In this document: positions 7,515-17,500 of the stretch, in pieces
Position numbering within the stretch: position 1 is the first letter of the stretch
Layout: the number at the start of each line of letters is the position of its first letter
Assembly: GCA_016717305.1 (NCBI GenBank)
Contig: JADKFY010000001.1
Coordinates: forward strand, 434,001 to 498,000
Direction of reading: 5' to 3'
Length of the DNA stretch: 64,000 nucleotides
From: Flavobacteriales bacterium
GTDB taxonomy: Bacteria > Bacteroidota > Bacteroidia > Flavobacteriales_F > PHOS-HE28
Made by a program: the position numbers and the translations under genes
The notes under the pieces: generated by a model
Seen by the model: only the letters and a program-made list of their open reading frames with translations
Databases searched by the model: none
Told to the model about the DNA's origin: nothing

Positions 7515-10431
7515 CTATTTGATCAGCGTGAATTTCCGTTTCCGCCAGTACGCGACCACTCCTATGGCCAAGAACAAACCTGCCGTGATGAAAACCCAAT
7601 CCGGCACTGGCACCGGATCACCGGCGGCATACGAGTGAAGACCGGAGAGGTAGTAGTTCACCCCGTAGTACGTCATGATCACTGAGGCTAATCCGAACAA
7701 CGACGAAACGTTGTACGCAAAGAGCCCTTGCATCTTCGGGATCAAGCGCATGTGCAGAATGAACGCATAGATCAGGATCGTTACCAAGGCCCATGTCTCT
7801 TTCGCGTCCCAGCCCCAGTAGCGGCCCCACGATTCGTTCGCCCAAACGCCGCCGAGGTAGGTGCCGATGCTGATCATGGTGAGTCCACCGATCAATGTCA
7901 TCTCGCTCAAGTAGCTCATCTCCTTCACCAACCGATGAACGCGTTTTTCGTTCTTCTGCGTGAGGAAGATCATCAAGATCAAATTGATCAGACCGATAAC
8001 CGCGCCCAATGCGAGGAAGCCGTAACTGCCCGCTTCCATGGATACGTGAATGGTCAACCAATAGGACTGCAGCACGGGCACCAGCGGAGTGATCTCCGGA
8101 TCCAAATAACTCAACATCGCTACGAGCAATACCGTTGCTGAAAGGATCATGGTAGCCGCCGATCCGCCCAAAGACTTTCTGCTGAACAGGATCCCGGCAA
8201 GCACTGTCGTCCATGCGATGTAGATCATGGATTCGTACCCATTGCTCCAAGGCGCACGACCGCTCACATACCAACGAAGGCCAAGTCCGATGGTGTGTAA
8301 TACGAAGCCAGTGATAAGAAGGATCAACATGATCCGCTGCACTTTCTTAAGGTCCACATGCGGTTTGAAGACCGAGAAGAACAACAAGAACAAGAACGTA
8401 AGTCCAAGCAACGTATAGAACAATGCTAGTCGATCGAAAACACTCAGTCCATTCAAAATGATCTCTGCGTTGATCTCGGATGGGCTCGGTATAACAGCTG
8501 CTCCTTTTTCCTTTTGATAAGCATCAAGTTCGTTCAGCAGCTTGTCCGGTAAGCTGTAGTTGCCATTGTGCATGGCCTCTTGCAAAGCCGGGACATACGT
8601 GGCGAAGAACCGTTCCGCTACTGGATCATGCACATGGGCATGTTCCGGACCTTCGAGATCAGTGCCAACCCAGGTGTTGTTCGCATCTCCAGCGATCGGA
8701 ATGATCTTCAGCAAAGCCCCGCCCAGCGCCATGTGTACGATGTTCACACGTTCGTCCACTTTGATCAGGTCCTTTTCGTACACGCCACGGTCGATCGGTT
8801 GCAACGCACTGATCCGGCGCATTTCATCGCGCAATTTGTAGCTGCCGTCCGGCGCGAAAAAGTCTTCGTAAGCCGCCTTTGGTCCTTCAACTCCGACCAG
8901 CTCATGCACGCTTTGATGCTCGCCCAATTTGATCAACGGCACATCGAGCCATTCGCCGCTGTTGGCCAGCATGCCAAGGATCACTTGATCGGCACTTAGA
9001 CCATTGATGCTTTCTCTTCGGAATACTTTCCGCATCACTTCACGCGAAAGTGTGTGTATCGGTTTCATTCGACCGCGATTGTCCTGCACCACCAGTTTGC
9101 TGAAGCGTTCGGCATGATCGGCACTTACTACATGCGACCCATTGACCTCTTCGATCACCTTCTGCGCATTAACGGTGAGCGGTAATGTCGAAGTGGCTAT
9201 CAGCAGGATCGCGGCAATAGAACTGCTACGTGAATCGCGAATACTATTGGCCAACTTTTGGAACCGGCTTTTCTTGCTGAACATGGATAGCAGCAGGCCA
9301 ACCGTGAGCAATATGTAGCCGATGTAGGTGATCCAGGTGCCCCAGAAGTCATGGTTCACGCTCAAGTAAGTACCCAATTCATCTTGGTCGAAGGAGGATT
9401 GGAAAAAGCGATAACCATCGTGGTCCAACACATTGTTCATGAAGATCCGATGATCCTCCTTGATCCCACTGCGTTCGTCGATCAATTGCACTTCACTGGC
9501 ATACGAGGTCGCACTATTGGTACCGGGATAGCGCTCCATAATGAAGTCGTACAACTTCACGGAGAAGGGCAATACCACTTCTTTCGATCCGTACGAAATG
9601 GCGAGATCAAGCTTTTCATTGTGCACCACTGCTGGCCGCCCTGGTTGCCCTTTTTGACCGTACACAAGTACTTCATGCTGGTCACCGTTGATCGTCGCTT
9701 CAACTCTTAATGCGGTCAAACTTTCGTTCTTCACTTTCGGGCCATCCGAGATCAATTGCACCACACCTTGCTTGTTGAAATCGCCGAACACGAAACTGCC
9801 TTCACCAACCATGTACAACGAGCGAAGCATCAACGGATAGTACTCCGCCTCTGGCAACAACGTATCCACTTTTTGTGTGGCCATTACGCGCTGCACCATC
9901 GGCCGATCCGCTTTGATGAACAATGAATTATCTTGGAAAGCGATATTCACAGCATCCGGTAATGTGCCATCAGCGAAATTGAACAAGGTCCCTCTGATCC
10001 TACGTTTCTCACCAGCGCTCAGGAAATATTCCTCGCGCCCATTCGCACCACCGATCACGATCTTGATGATCGGTTTTCCCAACACACCATCTTCCAGCAC
10101 TTCCTTCGGGTTCGCAATGAATTCCTTCACATTTACCTCGATCAGGTCATTCCCGATCAAATAGGACTCGCTCCAATTGTTGTTCCCCTTCTTAGAGAAT
10201 AGGACCGGTTCATCAAATGAATATTCCTTTTCACCCTTACGGACTTGGAATTGCAAATGTGTTTCAGCGGAAAGGAAAAAGTACATGTTGCGCGGAACTG
10301 GTGCCGTAATCATTCTCAATGAAGGTGCCCACCCCAATGGCCCCGGCGAAAAGGAGCATGTACAGGCCGGCAGCTCGGGTGGTAAAGAGGGGGGCCAGAA
10401 AACGACCCAAGAATCGCACGGATTTGTTCAT
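7515..10431 (-). pseudogene. ccsA: ResB-CcsA fusion, system II cytochrome c biogenesis protein, interrupted near the N-terminus
   Basis: The main frame (7515 to about 10290) covers part of a ResB-like domain (SAETHLQFQVRKG, LFSKKGNNNWSESYLIG), a soluble periplasmic middle part, and a C-terminal multi-helix CcsA domain. The CcsA domain has the tryptophan-rich heme-handling motif WANESWGRYWGWDAKETW and conserved His residues. The true start lies in another frame at 10431 (MNKSVRFLGRFLAPLFTTRA.., GVGTFIENDYGTSSAQ), which stops at 10264. Between the two pieces the first ResB membrane helices, roughly 80-100 residues by comparison with the usual family length, are missing. This is therefore a deletion plus frame change, not a one-base slip. 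The protein ligates heme to CXXCH apocytochromes and so would serve the cytochromes at 0-2.6 kb. Either an assembly error or a truly broken gene. Confidence 0.8.
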
Positions 10432-10801
10432 GATCACTTACGGGGCTCAGGGGTCAGGTGATCGCACGGATAGGACATTATTTCAACATTCTTCAAGATG
10501 TCCAAAGATGTTCAGGTACGGGTGCTTGTGGCATCAAAACTAGCACATCGGCGAACTCTTTCGCGCCGTTGGGTCTGGTCGCCCCCAGCACATGTTCCAT
10601 GAGTAGTAATGGCCCGTTCAGCGGAACAAGGGGACTTATTCTGTTGCCCAGACCTCGGCCGGAAATGGTGGTGGGGGGATAGAATGGGCCTGACGTTATC
10701 GGAAGAATGCCCAAAGGATCAACGGACCGGCGTCGTAATGGATCTGGAAGCTACCTTCGCGCCCGCTTTACACCAAAATATTCCCTGTAGACCACTCCCC
10801 T
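10432..10801. other. 370-bp intergenic region between divergent genes
   Basis: Lies between the ccsA start (minus strand) and the methyltransferase start (plus strand). It holds a minus-strand TAGTTTTG (10535-10542), which fits the Bacteroidota -7 form TAnnTTTG, but no TTG at the usual distance, so it is a weak promoter candidate for ccsA. Short open frames across it look like noise. No RNA gene or repeat was recognised. Confidence 0.4.
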
Positions 10802-11728
10802 ATGGCAGACCAAAAAGACCTCGACGCGCATTACACCACCATGGACAAGATCTTCCGCCTGAGCTTGGGCGAGAAGGGCGGTTACAGCGGCGCACGTTTC
10901 GACGGTGATTTTTCCATGACGCTTGAACAAGCGCAAGAGAAGAAGCATCAATTCATCATGGACAAGTGCAACATCAAGCCCGGCATGAAAGTGCTGGACA
11001 TCGGTTGTGGTTGGGGTGCGTTCATCGACTTCCTGAACAAGAAGGGTGTGGAAACGACAGGGGTCGTGCTCGCCGAAGGACAAGCGATCGCATGTCGTAA
11101 GAACGGACTCAACGTACACCACATGGACAGCAAGAAGATCACCCCGGAGACATTTGGGATGTTCGACGCTGTGTGTGCCATGGGAAGTCCGGAGCACTTG
11201 TGCAGCGTGGAAGAATACAGGGCCGGGAAGCAAGAGCAGATCTACGAAACCTATTTCAGGCAGATCAATGCATTGTTGCCCGTGGGTGGTCGATTCTATT
11301 GCCAGACCATGGTCTTCGGACCCAACATGGTGAAGTTCGAGGACATCAAGTTCGGCAAGACCAATGTGTATAAGAAGCGCAGCGACTACTCCGGCGAAGA
11401 ACTGATGGACCTGGTCTGTGATGTGTTCCCCGGATCATGGCTTCCATACGGACAAGAGGGCATGGAGCGCCCTGCGAAAAAGGAGCATTTCAAGTTGATC
11501 CATTCCGATAGTGGTCGCTTGGACTACATCGAAACGATCCACCGCTGGACGGCCGCCTTCAACAAGTGGGACTTGGAGAAGTACATGTTGTACGCCAGCC
11601 TTGCGCCCAAATTGCTCAACAGCGATTTCCGCAAATGGATCCGTCGCTACAAGATCGCCCCGAACCTACAGGTGTTCGAACGCGAGATCTTCGAACACTA
11701 CCGTATGGTGTACGAGAAAGTGGCCTAA
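10802..11728 (+). CDS. CFAS-family SAM-dependent methyltransferase
   Basis: 308 residues. The SAM-binding motif I is clear (KVLDIGCGWGAFIDFL, about residues 62-77), followed by motif II/III-like segments (TTGVVLAEGQ, FDAVCAMGSPEHL). The fold and layout (N-terminal HYTTMDKIFRLSLGEKGGYS, C-terminal IHRWTAAFNKW and MVYEKVA) match cyclopropane-fatty-acyl-phospholipid synthase-type enzymes and mycolate-type methyltransferases. The usual MFEHVG active-site stretch is replaced by MGSPEHL, so the reaction (cyclopropanation or another methyl transfer to a lipid) is not certain. The protein is cytosolic, with no signal peptide. It stands as a single gene, 94 bp before the DUF4197 gene. Confidence 0.8.
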   Translation: MADQKDLDAHYTTMDKIFRLSLGEKGGYSGARFDGDFSMTLEQAQEKKHQFIMDKCNIKPGMKVLDIGCGWGAFIDFLNKKGVETTGVVLAEGQAIACRKNGLNVHHMDSKKITPETFGMFDAVCAMGSPEHLCSVEEYRAGKQEQIYETYFRQINALLPVGGRFYCQTMVFGPNMVKFEDIKFGKTNVYKKRSDYSGEELMDLVCDVFPGSWLPYGQEGMERPAKKEHFKLIHSDSGRLDYIETIHRWTAAFNKWDLEKYMLYASLAPKLLNSDFRKWIRRYKIAPNLQVFEREIFEHYRMVYEKVA

Positions 11729-11822
11729 GTCTTTCTCTTCCCCTTCCTTTCTGCTGCGCTCTGATCACGAAGTTGATCCGGCATGCGCTTTGCGTGGGCT
11801 GCGCTAGAAATTACGGAACACC

Positions 11823-12557
11823 ATGAAACACCTCATCGCACTCGCCATTCTCCTTTCAGTAACAAACTTGGCTTCGGCGCAATTCCCAAAGTCATTGAAG
11901 GATGCCGCCAGCAAGGTCACAAGTGGAGGTGGTGTAAGTGGGCTCAGCAACGATGAAGTGATCGCCGGACTTAAAGAGGCGCTTGTTAAAGGTGCCGAAG
12001 GTTCGGTCCTGAAGGGCTCTGCGCTGGATGGCTTTTGGAAGAACGACTTGGTGCGTATCCCGTTCCCACCCGAAGCCGAGAAGATGAAGAACACCCTCAA
12101 CAGTATTGGTATGACCAAGCAGGTGGAGGAGTTTGAATTGACCATGAACCGCGCAGCCGAAGAAGCCGCGAAAGAAGCATTGCCGATCCTGAAAAGTGCG
12201 GTCACCGGAATGAGCGTCGGCGATGGTTTCGCGATCTTGAAAGGTGGCGACAACGCGGCCACCAATTATTTGAGTGAGAAGACCACCGCCTCATTGACCG
12301 AACGCTTCAGTCCCATTGTGAAGAAAGCCACTGAGACAGTGGCTCTCACCAACTATTGGACCCCATTGGCGAATGGCTACAACAAAGCAAGCAAGTTCAC
12401 CGGTGGAAAAGCAGTGGATCCCGACCTTGATGCGTACGTGACACAAAAGGCGATCGAAGGTCTCTTCAAACTGGTCGCGCAAGAAGAAGCGAAGATCCGC
12501 CAAGATCCCATGGCGCGAACGAGTGATCTGCTGAAGCGCGTGTTCGGTGGAGGGTAG
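11823..12557 (+). CDS. DUF4197 family secreted protein
   Basis: 244 residues with a signal peptide (MKHLIALAILLSVTNLASAQ). The mature part matches the DUF4197 pattern: GLSNDEVIAGLKEALVKGAE near the start, NDLVRIPFPPEAEKM, EEFELTMNRAAEEAAKEA, GDGFAILKGGDNAATNYL, and a C-terminal VDPDLDAYVTQKAIEGLF. The family is largely alpha-helical and predicted periplasmic; its function is unknown. The length agrees with the family. It converges with the next gene, with 21 bp between the stops. Confidence 0.88.
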   Translation: MKHLIALAILLSVTNLASAQFPKSLKDAASKVTSGGGVSGLSNDEVIAGLKEALVKGAEGSVLKGSALDGFWKNDLVRIPFPPEAEKMKNTLNSIGMTKQVEEFELTMNRAAEEAAKEALPILKSAVTGMSVGDGFAILKGGDNAATNYLSEKTTASLTERFSPIVKKATETVALTNYWTPLANGYNKASKFTGGKAVDPDLDAYVTQKAIEGLFKLVAQEEAKIRQDPMARTSDLLKRVFGGG

Positions 12558-12578
12558 GTGGGGACCCGTTGGTTCGGC

Positions 12579-13610
12579 TCACTCTCGAATGATCTCCACT
12601 GCCGCGTTCATTTCTTTTGAAGTGCGGAACAATAGTTGCTCTCGTCCTTTTCCACGCCGGAGTATGCAGCTTGCCGTGTTCGGTGGCACGCGTCCTTCGT
12701 TGTGCGCAACGACCAATAGGGTATTGGCGCCATAGGGCACCGCGATCGTGATCTTCTTTTTCCGCTTCGTCAGCTCATAGCCAACGAGCACCGGCTCATC
12801 GTTCATGTAGATCGAGATGCTATCGCCATCGTACTCCGCATTGTCCATCAGCTCCAATGTGATGTGGTCCCATGTGGTACTCAGCGAAGTGAGCAGGTCC
12901 GTCCTGCGTTCGACATATGCGACTTCGCAAACTACGGGTGGCAGTGGAGGACGTTTCATGAAGCCCATGTGGAAGCGGAGCACGAGCCCAAAGTGATCGT
13001 TCATGGTGCTTGCGACGGTGGTGGCACCACCACTTCTTATCGTTGTGAATGATGCTGGGGTCCGGTCCAGGTGACGCAAGTAGCGCAGCCCTCCTTCGAG
13101 CCGGTGTTTGCCCAGTCTAAAAAGGAGCGTCGCTTCAGGTGCCAGGAAAAGTGCGGATCGACCTTGCGCAGAACTGGTTGCAGAGAACGTGGATTCGTTG
13201 CTCGTTACCGATCCATTTCCTTGGAAACTTAGCCCTAGTCCACTTCCCAGCCCAACGTATGTTCGACCTGATACTCCCATGGGCAGCAACCAGTGGAATT
13301 GAATTTCCGCACGTTGAGTGAAGTGGACCACATTGTAGCTGTTCCTGTCCCGCGTGTAGTTGTAGCCGTTCATGGCAAAGGCACCGGAAGCGGCAATTTT
13401 CCATCGATCGCGATGGACGACGGATGCACCCAATTCAAAGGAACCCGCCAACCACGGACCGCTGCGGAATGGCGCCGCGCCAGGCGAAACGATCTTCGCA
13501 CGGTCCATGCCTAAGTGAAGACCGGTGAGCAGTCGGATCTCATTATCGCGCGTTTGGGCAAAACCGACATGGCCGATCACCAAAAGGAGAAGTAAGAAAA
13601 GCAGGCGCAT
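12579..13610 (-). CDS. outer-membrane barrel-like protein with C-terminal beta domain
   Basis: 343 residues from ATG 13610, chosen because a signal peptide follows at once (MRLLFLLLLLVIGHVGFAQ); the open frame extends upstream only as an antisense shadow. Residues about 20-220 look like a small outer-membrane barrel (LLTGLHLGMD, WLAGSFELGASVV, RTYVGLGSGLGLSF, HRLEGGLRYLRHLD, FGLVLRFHMGFM). Residues about 250-343 form a separate beta domain (DHITLELMDNAEYDGDSISI, NEGRVPPNTASC, LLFRTSKEMNAAVEI). This C-terminal piece resembles domains found in Bacteroidota surface proteins. No function is known. Divergent from the next gene, with about 80 bp between starts. Confidence 0.7.
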   Translation of the reverse strand: MRLLFLLLLLVIGHVGFAQTRDNEIRLLTGLHLGMDRAKIVSPGAAPFRSGPWLAGSFELGASVVHRDRWKIAASGAFAMNGYNYTRDRNSYNVVHFTQRAEIQFHWLLPMGVSGRTYVGLGSGLGLSFQGNGSVTSNESTFSATSSAQGRSALFLAPEATLLFRLGKHRLEGGLRYLRHLDRTPASFTTIRSGGATTVASTMNDHFGLVLRFHMGFMKRPPLPPVVCEVAYVERRTDLLTSLSTTWDHITLELMDNAEYDGDSISIYMNDEPVLVGYELTKRKKKITIAVPYGANTLLVVAHNEGRVPPNTASCILRRGKGREQLLFRTSKEMNAAVEIIRE

Positions 13611-13691
13611 AGCGGAAAGGTAGCGGATGCTCGACTTCCAAGGTTTCCGGTACCGGAGATCATTGGCGTGTTTCTTGCGTTCCTTTGTTCC

Positions 13692-14192
13692 ATGACCATG
13701 CTGATCCGTGTTTTCTCCATTATCGCCATGCTTCTGGCCAGCGCCACCACCAACGCTCAGGTGCCTGCAACTGTTGCACCGGAATTGCCTGCGATCAATC
13801 AGCGTATCGTTGATCATGTATTGGCACAAGAAGGAAAGAAAGTGGGCCGTGGGGAGTGTTGGGACCTCGCGGCTGATGCCTTGAACACGGCCGGTGCCAA
13901 GTGGGATGGCATGTACAAATACGGCGAGGTTGTGGATTGGAGGAAGAACGAAGTATTGCCAGGTGATATCGTTCAAATGGCGGACGTGCAGGTGGAACAC
14001 AAGGAAGGGAACATGAGCCGTCGCGAGTTCTATGGAAAGCATACAGCAGTTGTTATTGCCGTGCACGGCCGTGGTGATATTTCCTTGGCCCACCAAAATG
14101 TGGACCCCGTTGGAAAGAAGGTGGGATTCTCCGAGCTGAACCTCGAAGACGTGCGAACAGGGAAGCTGGTCTTCTATCGGCCGCAGGAATGA
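13692..14192 (+). CDS. small secreted protein with possible papain-like (NlpC/CHAP-like) fold
   Basis: About 166 residues from ATG 13692 (ATG 13698 is equally likely; ATG 13668 is further upstream). A signal peptide ends near TTNAQ. The mature part has the layout of a papain-like cysteine hydrolase: a Cys at the start of a helix (GECWDLAADALNTAG), a PGDIVQM strand, a His strand (YGKHTAVVIAVHG), and a second AHQN site. This resembles NlpC/P60, CHAP or the related BBC1/AIM3-type fold, so cell wall or amide cleavage is conceivable. The assignment rests on pattern only. It is a single gene before the adhesin locus. Confidence 0.65.
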   Translation: MTMLIRVFSIIAMLLASATTNAQVPATVAPELPAINQRIVDHVLAQEGKKVGRGECWDLAADALNTAGAKWDGMYKYGEVVDWRKNEVLPGDIVQMADVQVEHKEGNMSRREFYGKHTAVVIAVHGRGDISLAHQNVDPVGKKVGFSELNLEDVRTGKLVFYRPQE

Positions 14193-14530
14193 TCTTCCTC
14201 ATCTACACTTCCTCTTCGCGGTCACTATAGGAGATCTCCGAACAACCTTGTCTTAGGTAAACCCGGTTTCCTCAGGGGTTCTGTGATCCGAACATTCGGG
14301 CTGAACATCGCACTGTTAAGAATATGCAATAGCGCGGTGAAACATGGCCTAGGCACGCGGCTAGGTTTGTGCGGCATCTTTCCGGAACACGTACGGATCG
14401 CTGTGGAAAAGGGGTGAGTGTATTGCATCGGAAGGTCGATGATCCCCATCTCAGCGAGAACTACGGGTCCAGGGCAACGCTCTTTTCGACTTGCCTTTTT
14501 TCGAACGGATGCCACCATATAGGTTGGTAC
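14193..14530 (+). promoter_or_regulatory. intergenic leader of the first giant adhesin with -7-like element
   Basis: 338 bp between the papain-like gene and the adhesin start. It contains TAGGTTTG (14362-14369), which fits the Bacteroidota -7 box TAnnTTTG, about 160 bp before the ATG. No TTG lies at the expected spacing upstream, so the promoter call is weak. The adhesin frame is open through part of this region, but the residues there look non-coding. Nothing else was recognised. Confidence 0.35.
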
Positions 14531-17500
14531 ATGGCTGAACAAAAACGCCTCCTTTTCCCGGTAAAACGTTTTGTTACCGGGGTATTCCGTTCACTTGTAA
14601 CCCTCTTGCCCGCGTTGGCGGCGATCCTGCTTCTGCACAGCGAGGCTCTCGCTACGCACGCAATGGGCGGTGATATCACCTACGAGTGCTTGGGGAACAA
14701 CCAGTACCGGGTGAACATGAACTTCTTCCGTGATTGTAACGGAGTGGACGCACCTTCCAATTGCAACAACGGGCGGAGCTTCAGAGTGCGTTCTACAACC
14801 TGCGGTGCGAATTTCACGGCGTGCTTCTCCTTGCAGAGCGTTCAAATAGTGACCCCGATCTGTCCGGGAGCCGTGGATCGCTGCAATAGTAGTAGTGGAC
14901 AATACGGCGTGGAACGATATCGCTACACCGCGGTGATCGACCTTTCGGCTTGGGCTAATTGTGGCACCGATTGGGTCATCGATTGGTCCCTTTGCTGTAG
15001 GAATAATGCCATTACATCGTTGAACAATCCTGGTGGCAAGGACCTCTATTTGAGCGCTGAACTCAACAACACCATTACACCCTGCAATAGCTCCCCACGA
15101 TTCCTGAACGATCCCATTCCGTTCGGTTGCGTTAATCAACCCATCGTTTACAACCATGGTGTTTCTGACTTGGCCGGAGATTCTTTGCGTTTCGAATTGG
15201 CTCCTGCCCGTGGCACGAATGGAGCAATTCTACCATACAATGCTGGTTACACGTTCACCCAGCCCGTGATCACTTCGGGTGGTGCCAACGCGGTCACCAT
15301 CGACCCACAGACCGGTACCATTCGTTTCACACCAAGTATTGCGCAGTTCGCAGTCGTAACTGTATTGGTGACCGAGTTCCGCAATGGTGTGCGCATCGGA
15401 CGCTATACACGGGATCTTCAATTCGCCATTATCGCCTGCAATAACAACAACCCTAGTGTGAGCGGGATCAACGGGACGAACAGCTATGTCTTCGATGTAT
15501 GTGCAGGCACCAATTTCTGTTTTGATGTTACCAGTACCGATTTGGATGCGGCGCAGATCGTGACCATGAACTGGAACAATGCTATTCCGGGTGCGACGTT
15601 CACGACGACTGGAGGACCAAGGCCAGTAGGTACGTTCTGCTGGAATCCGACAGCCGCAGACATCGGCTCTCAGATCTTCACTGTGAACGTAGTGGACAAT
15701 GCGTGTGCACTAAGCGGAAGTGGAACCGTAGGGTATCTGATCAATGTTACTCCACCATTGACACCCGCTAATGCGGGTCCGGACCAAAGCATCTGCGGGT
15801 TCTCCACCACCCTAGCTGGTTTGCAGCCGTATCCATCCATTCAAGGTACATGGACCGTAGTGAACGGTACAGGAACATTCGCGAACCCGAACAACAGGAA
15901 TACCACAGTAAGCGGTCTGACAGCAGGGGTGAATACGTTCCGGTGGTCGCTCAATTACCTGACCTGTGGCATCGCTGCGGATGAAGTGATCGTGAATGCA
16001 TATGATCCCAATCATCCCATTGCCAATGCAGGCCCGGCGCAAGATCTGTGTCTACCCACGAACAGTACAACCTTCGCCGCGAACAATGCGATCTCTCCTG
16101 CGGTCGGTTCATGGGCCTTGGTGAGCGGCAGTGGTACCGTGGTCAACCCGAGCAGTCCAACATCCCAAGTGAACAATTTGGGTCAAGGCACGAACGTGTT
16201 CCGTTGGACAGTTGACAACGGCGCATGCACCCCAGCTACAAGTTCCAATGTGACCATCAGGGTATTCAGCAACCTGCAAACAGCAGCGAATGCAGGACCC
16301 GACCAGCAACTGTGCTCGCCGAACCTGTCCACCACCCTTGCTGGCAACGTGCTGATCGCACCAGCAACAGGCCAATGGACCGTAACTCAAGGAACGGGCA
16401 CCTTCGCCAACGCGAGCCTGCGTAATACCACTGTAAGCGGCCTTTCCATAGGAACGAACCGGATGCGTTGGAGCATCAGCAATGGGCCATGTACGCCACC
16501 GACCACCACCGACGAAATGGATATCGTCGTGTTCAACCCGGCAAGTCCCAATGCCAATGCAGGACCAGCACAACAAGTTTGCGATGTGACCACGACGATC
16601 GCCGGAAATTCGCCCTTGGCACCAGCGACAGGGGTTTGGACGGTGGTAAGCGGCACGGGCACGTTCGTGAATTTGAATAGTCCCACTACCGCAGTGAACG
16701 GTCTTTCGATCGGCGCCAACGTTTTCCAATGGACCCTGAGCAATGGACCGTGCGCAAATGCAACCACAACTTCGCAAGTAACGATCACTCGGTTCAGCGG
16801 TGCGGTCATACCGCTGAACGCAGGACCGGACCAAGACCTCTGCTCCATCGGTGTGACAGGAGTGGCCAGCACCACCATGGCCGCAACAGCAGTTACGGCG
16901 CCAGGTACCGGTGCGTGGACCGTTGTAAGCGGCTCGGCAACAATTGCAGATGCCACTTCTCCAACAACCGCTGTTTCGAATATCCCAGTAGGGGTGACCA
17001 CGTTGCGCTGGACCATTAGTAATGGACCATGTACCCCGAACCCGAATACGGATGATGTGGTGATCCGTGTTTTCAACCGAAATGCTCCAGTTGCTGCGGC
17101 AGGTCCTGCGCAAAACCTGTGTGCACCGGTCGCATCGGTCACATTGGCGGGCAGCGCAGCGACAGCGCCGGCGACAGGAACATGGACCGTGATCTCGGGC
17201 AACGGAACATTCGGAAATTTGAATAGTCCTTCCAGCACCGTAACAGGCATGGCACTTGGTGTGAACGTGTATCGATGGACGATCAACAATGGACCTTGCC
17301 CCGGAGCGATCACTAGCAGTGACGTAACGATCACCTTGTTCAACCCAGGGATCGCTGCGGTCAACGCCGGTCCGGATCAAAACCTATGTGGTTCTACAAG
17401 TGCGACCTTGGTAGGTAGTGCGGTATCGGCCCCTGCTATAGGCACATGGAGCGTTGTAAGCGGCGGAGCCACAATTGCCAATGCGAATAGCGCGATCACA

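Noticed and set aside
10493..10714. Small minus-strand open frame in the ccsA/methyltransferase gap
   Set aside because: Proline/glycine-rich product without domain, signal or conserved context; likely noise.
13611..14096. Upstream extension of the minus-strand barrel-like protein to 505 codons
   Set aside because: The extra 162 residues overlap the papain-like gene on the other strand, and a clean signal peptide starts at 13610.
16109..17380. Long minus-strand open frames across the first adhesin (up to 423 codons)
   Set aside because: They mirror the periodic repeat DNA, have repeated Cys/Arg-rich or Pro/Val-rich composition and lack starts, signals or domains; antisense shadows.
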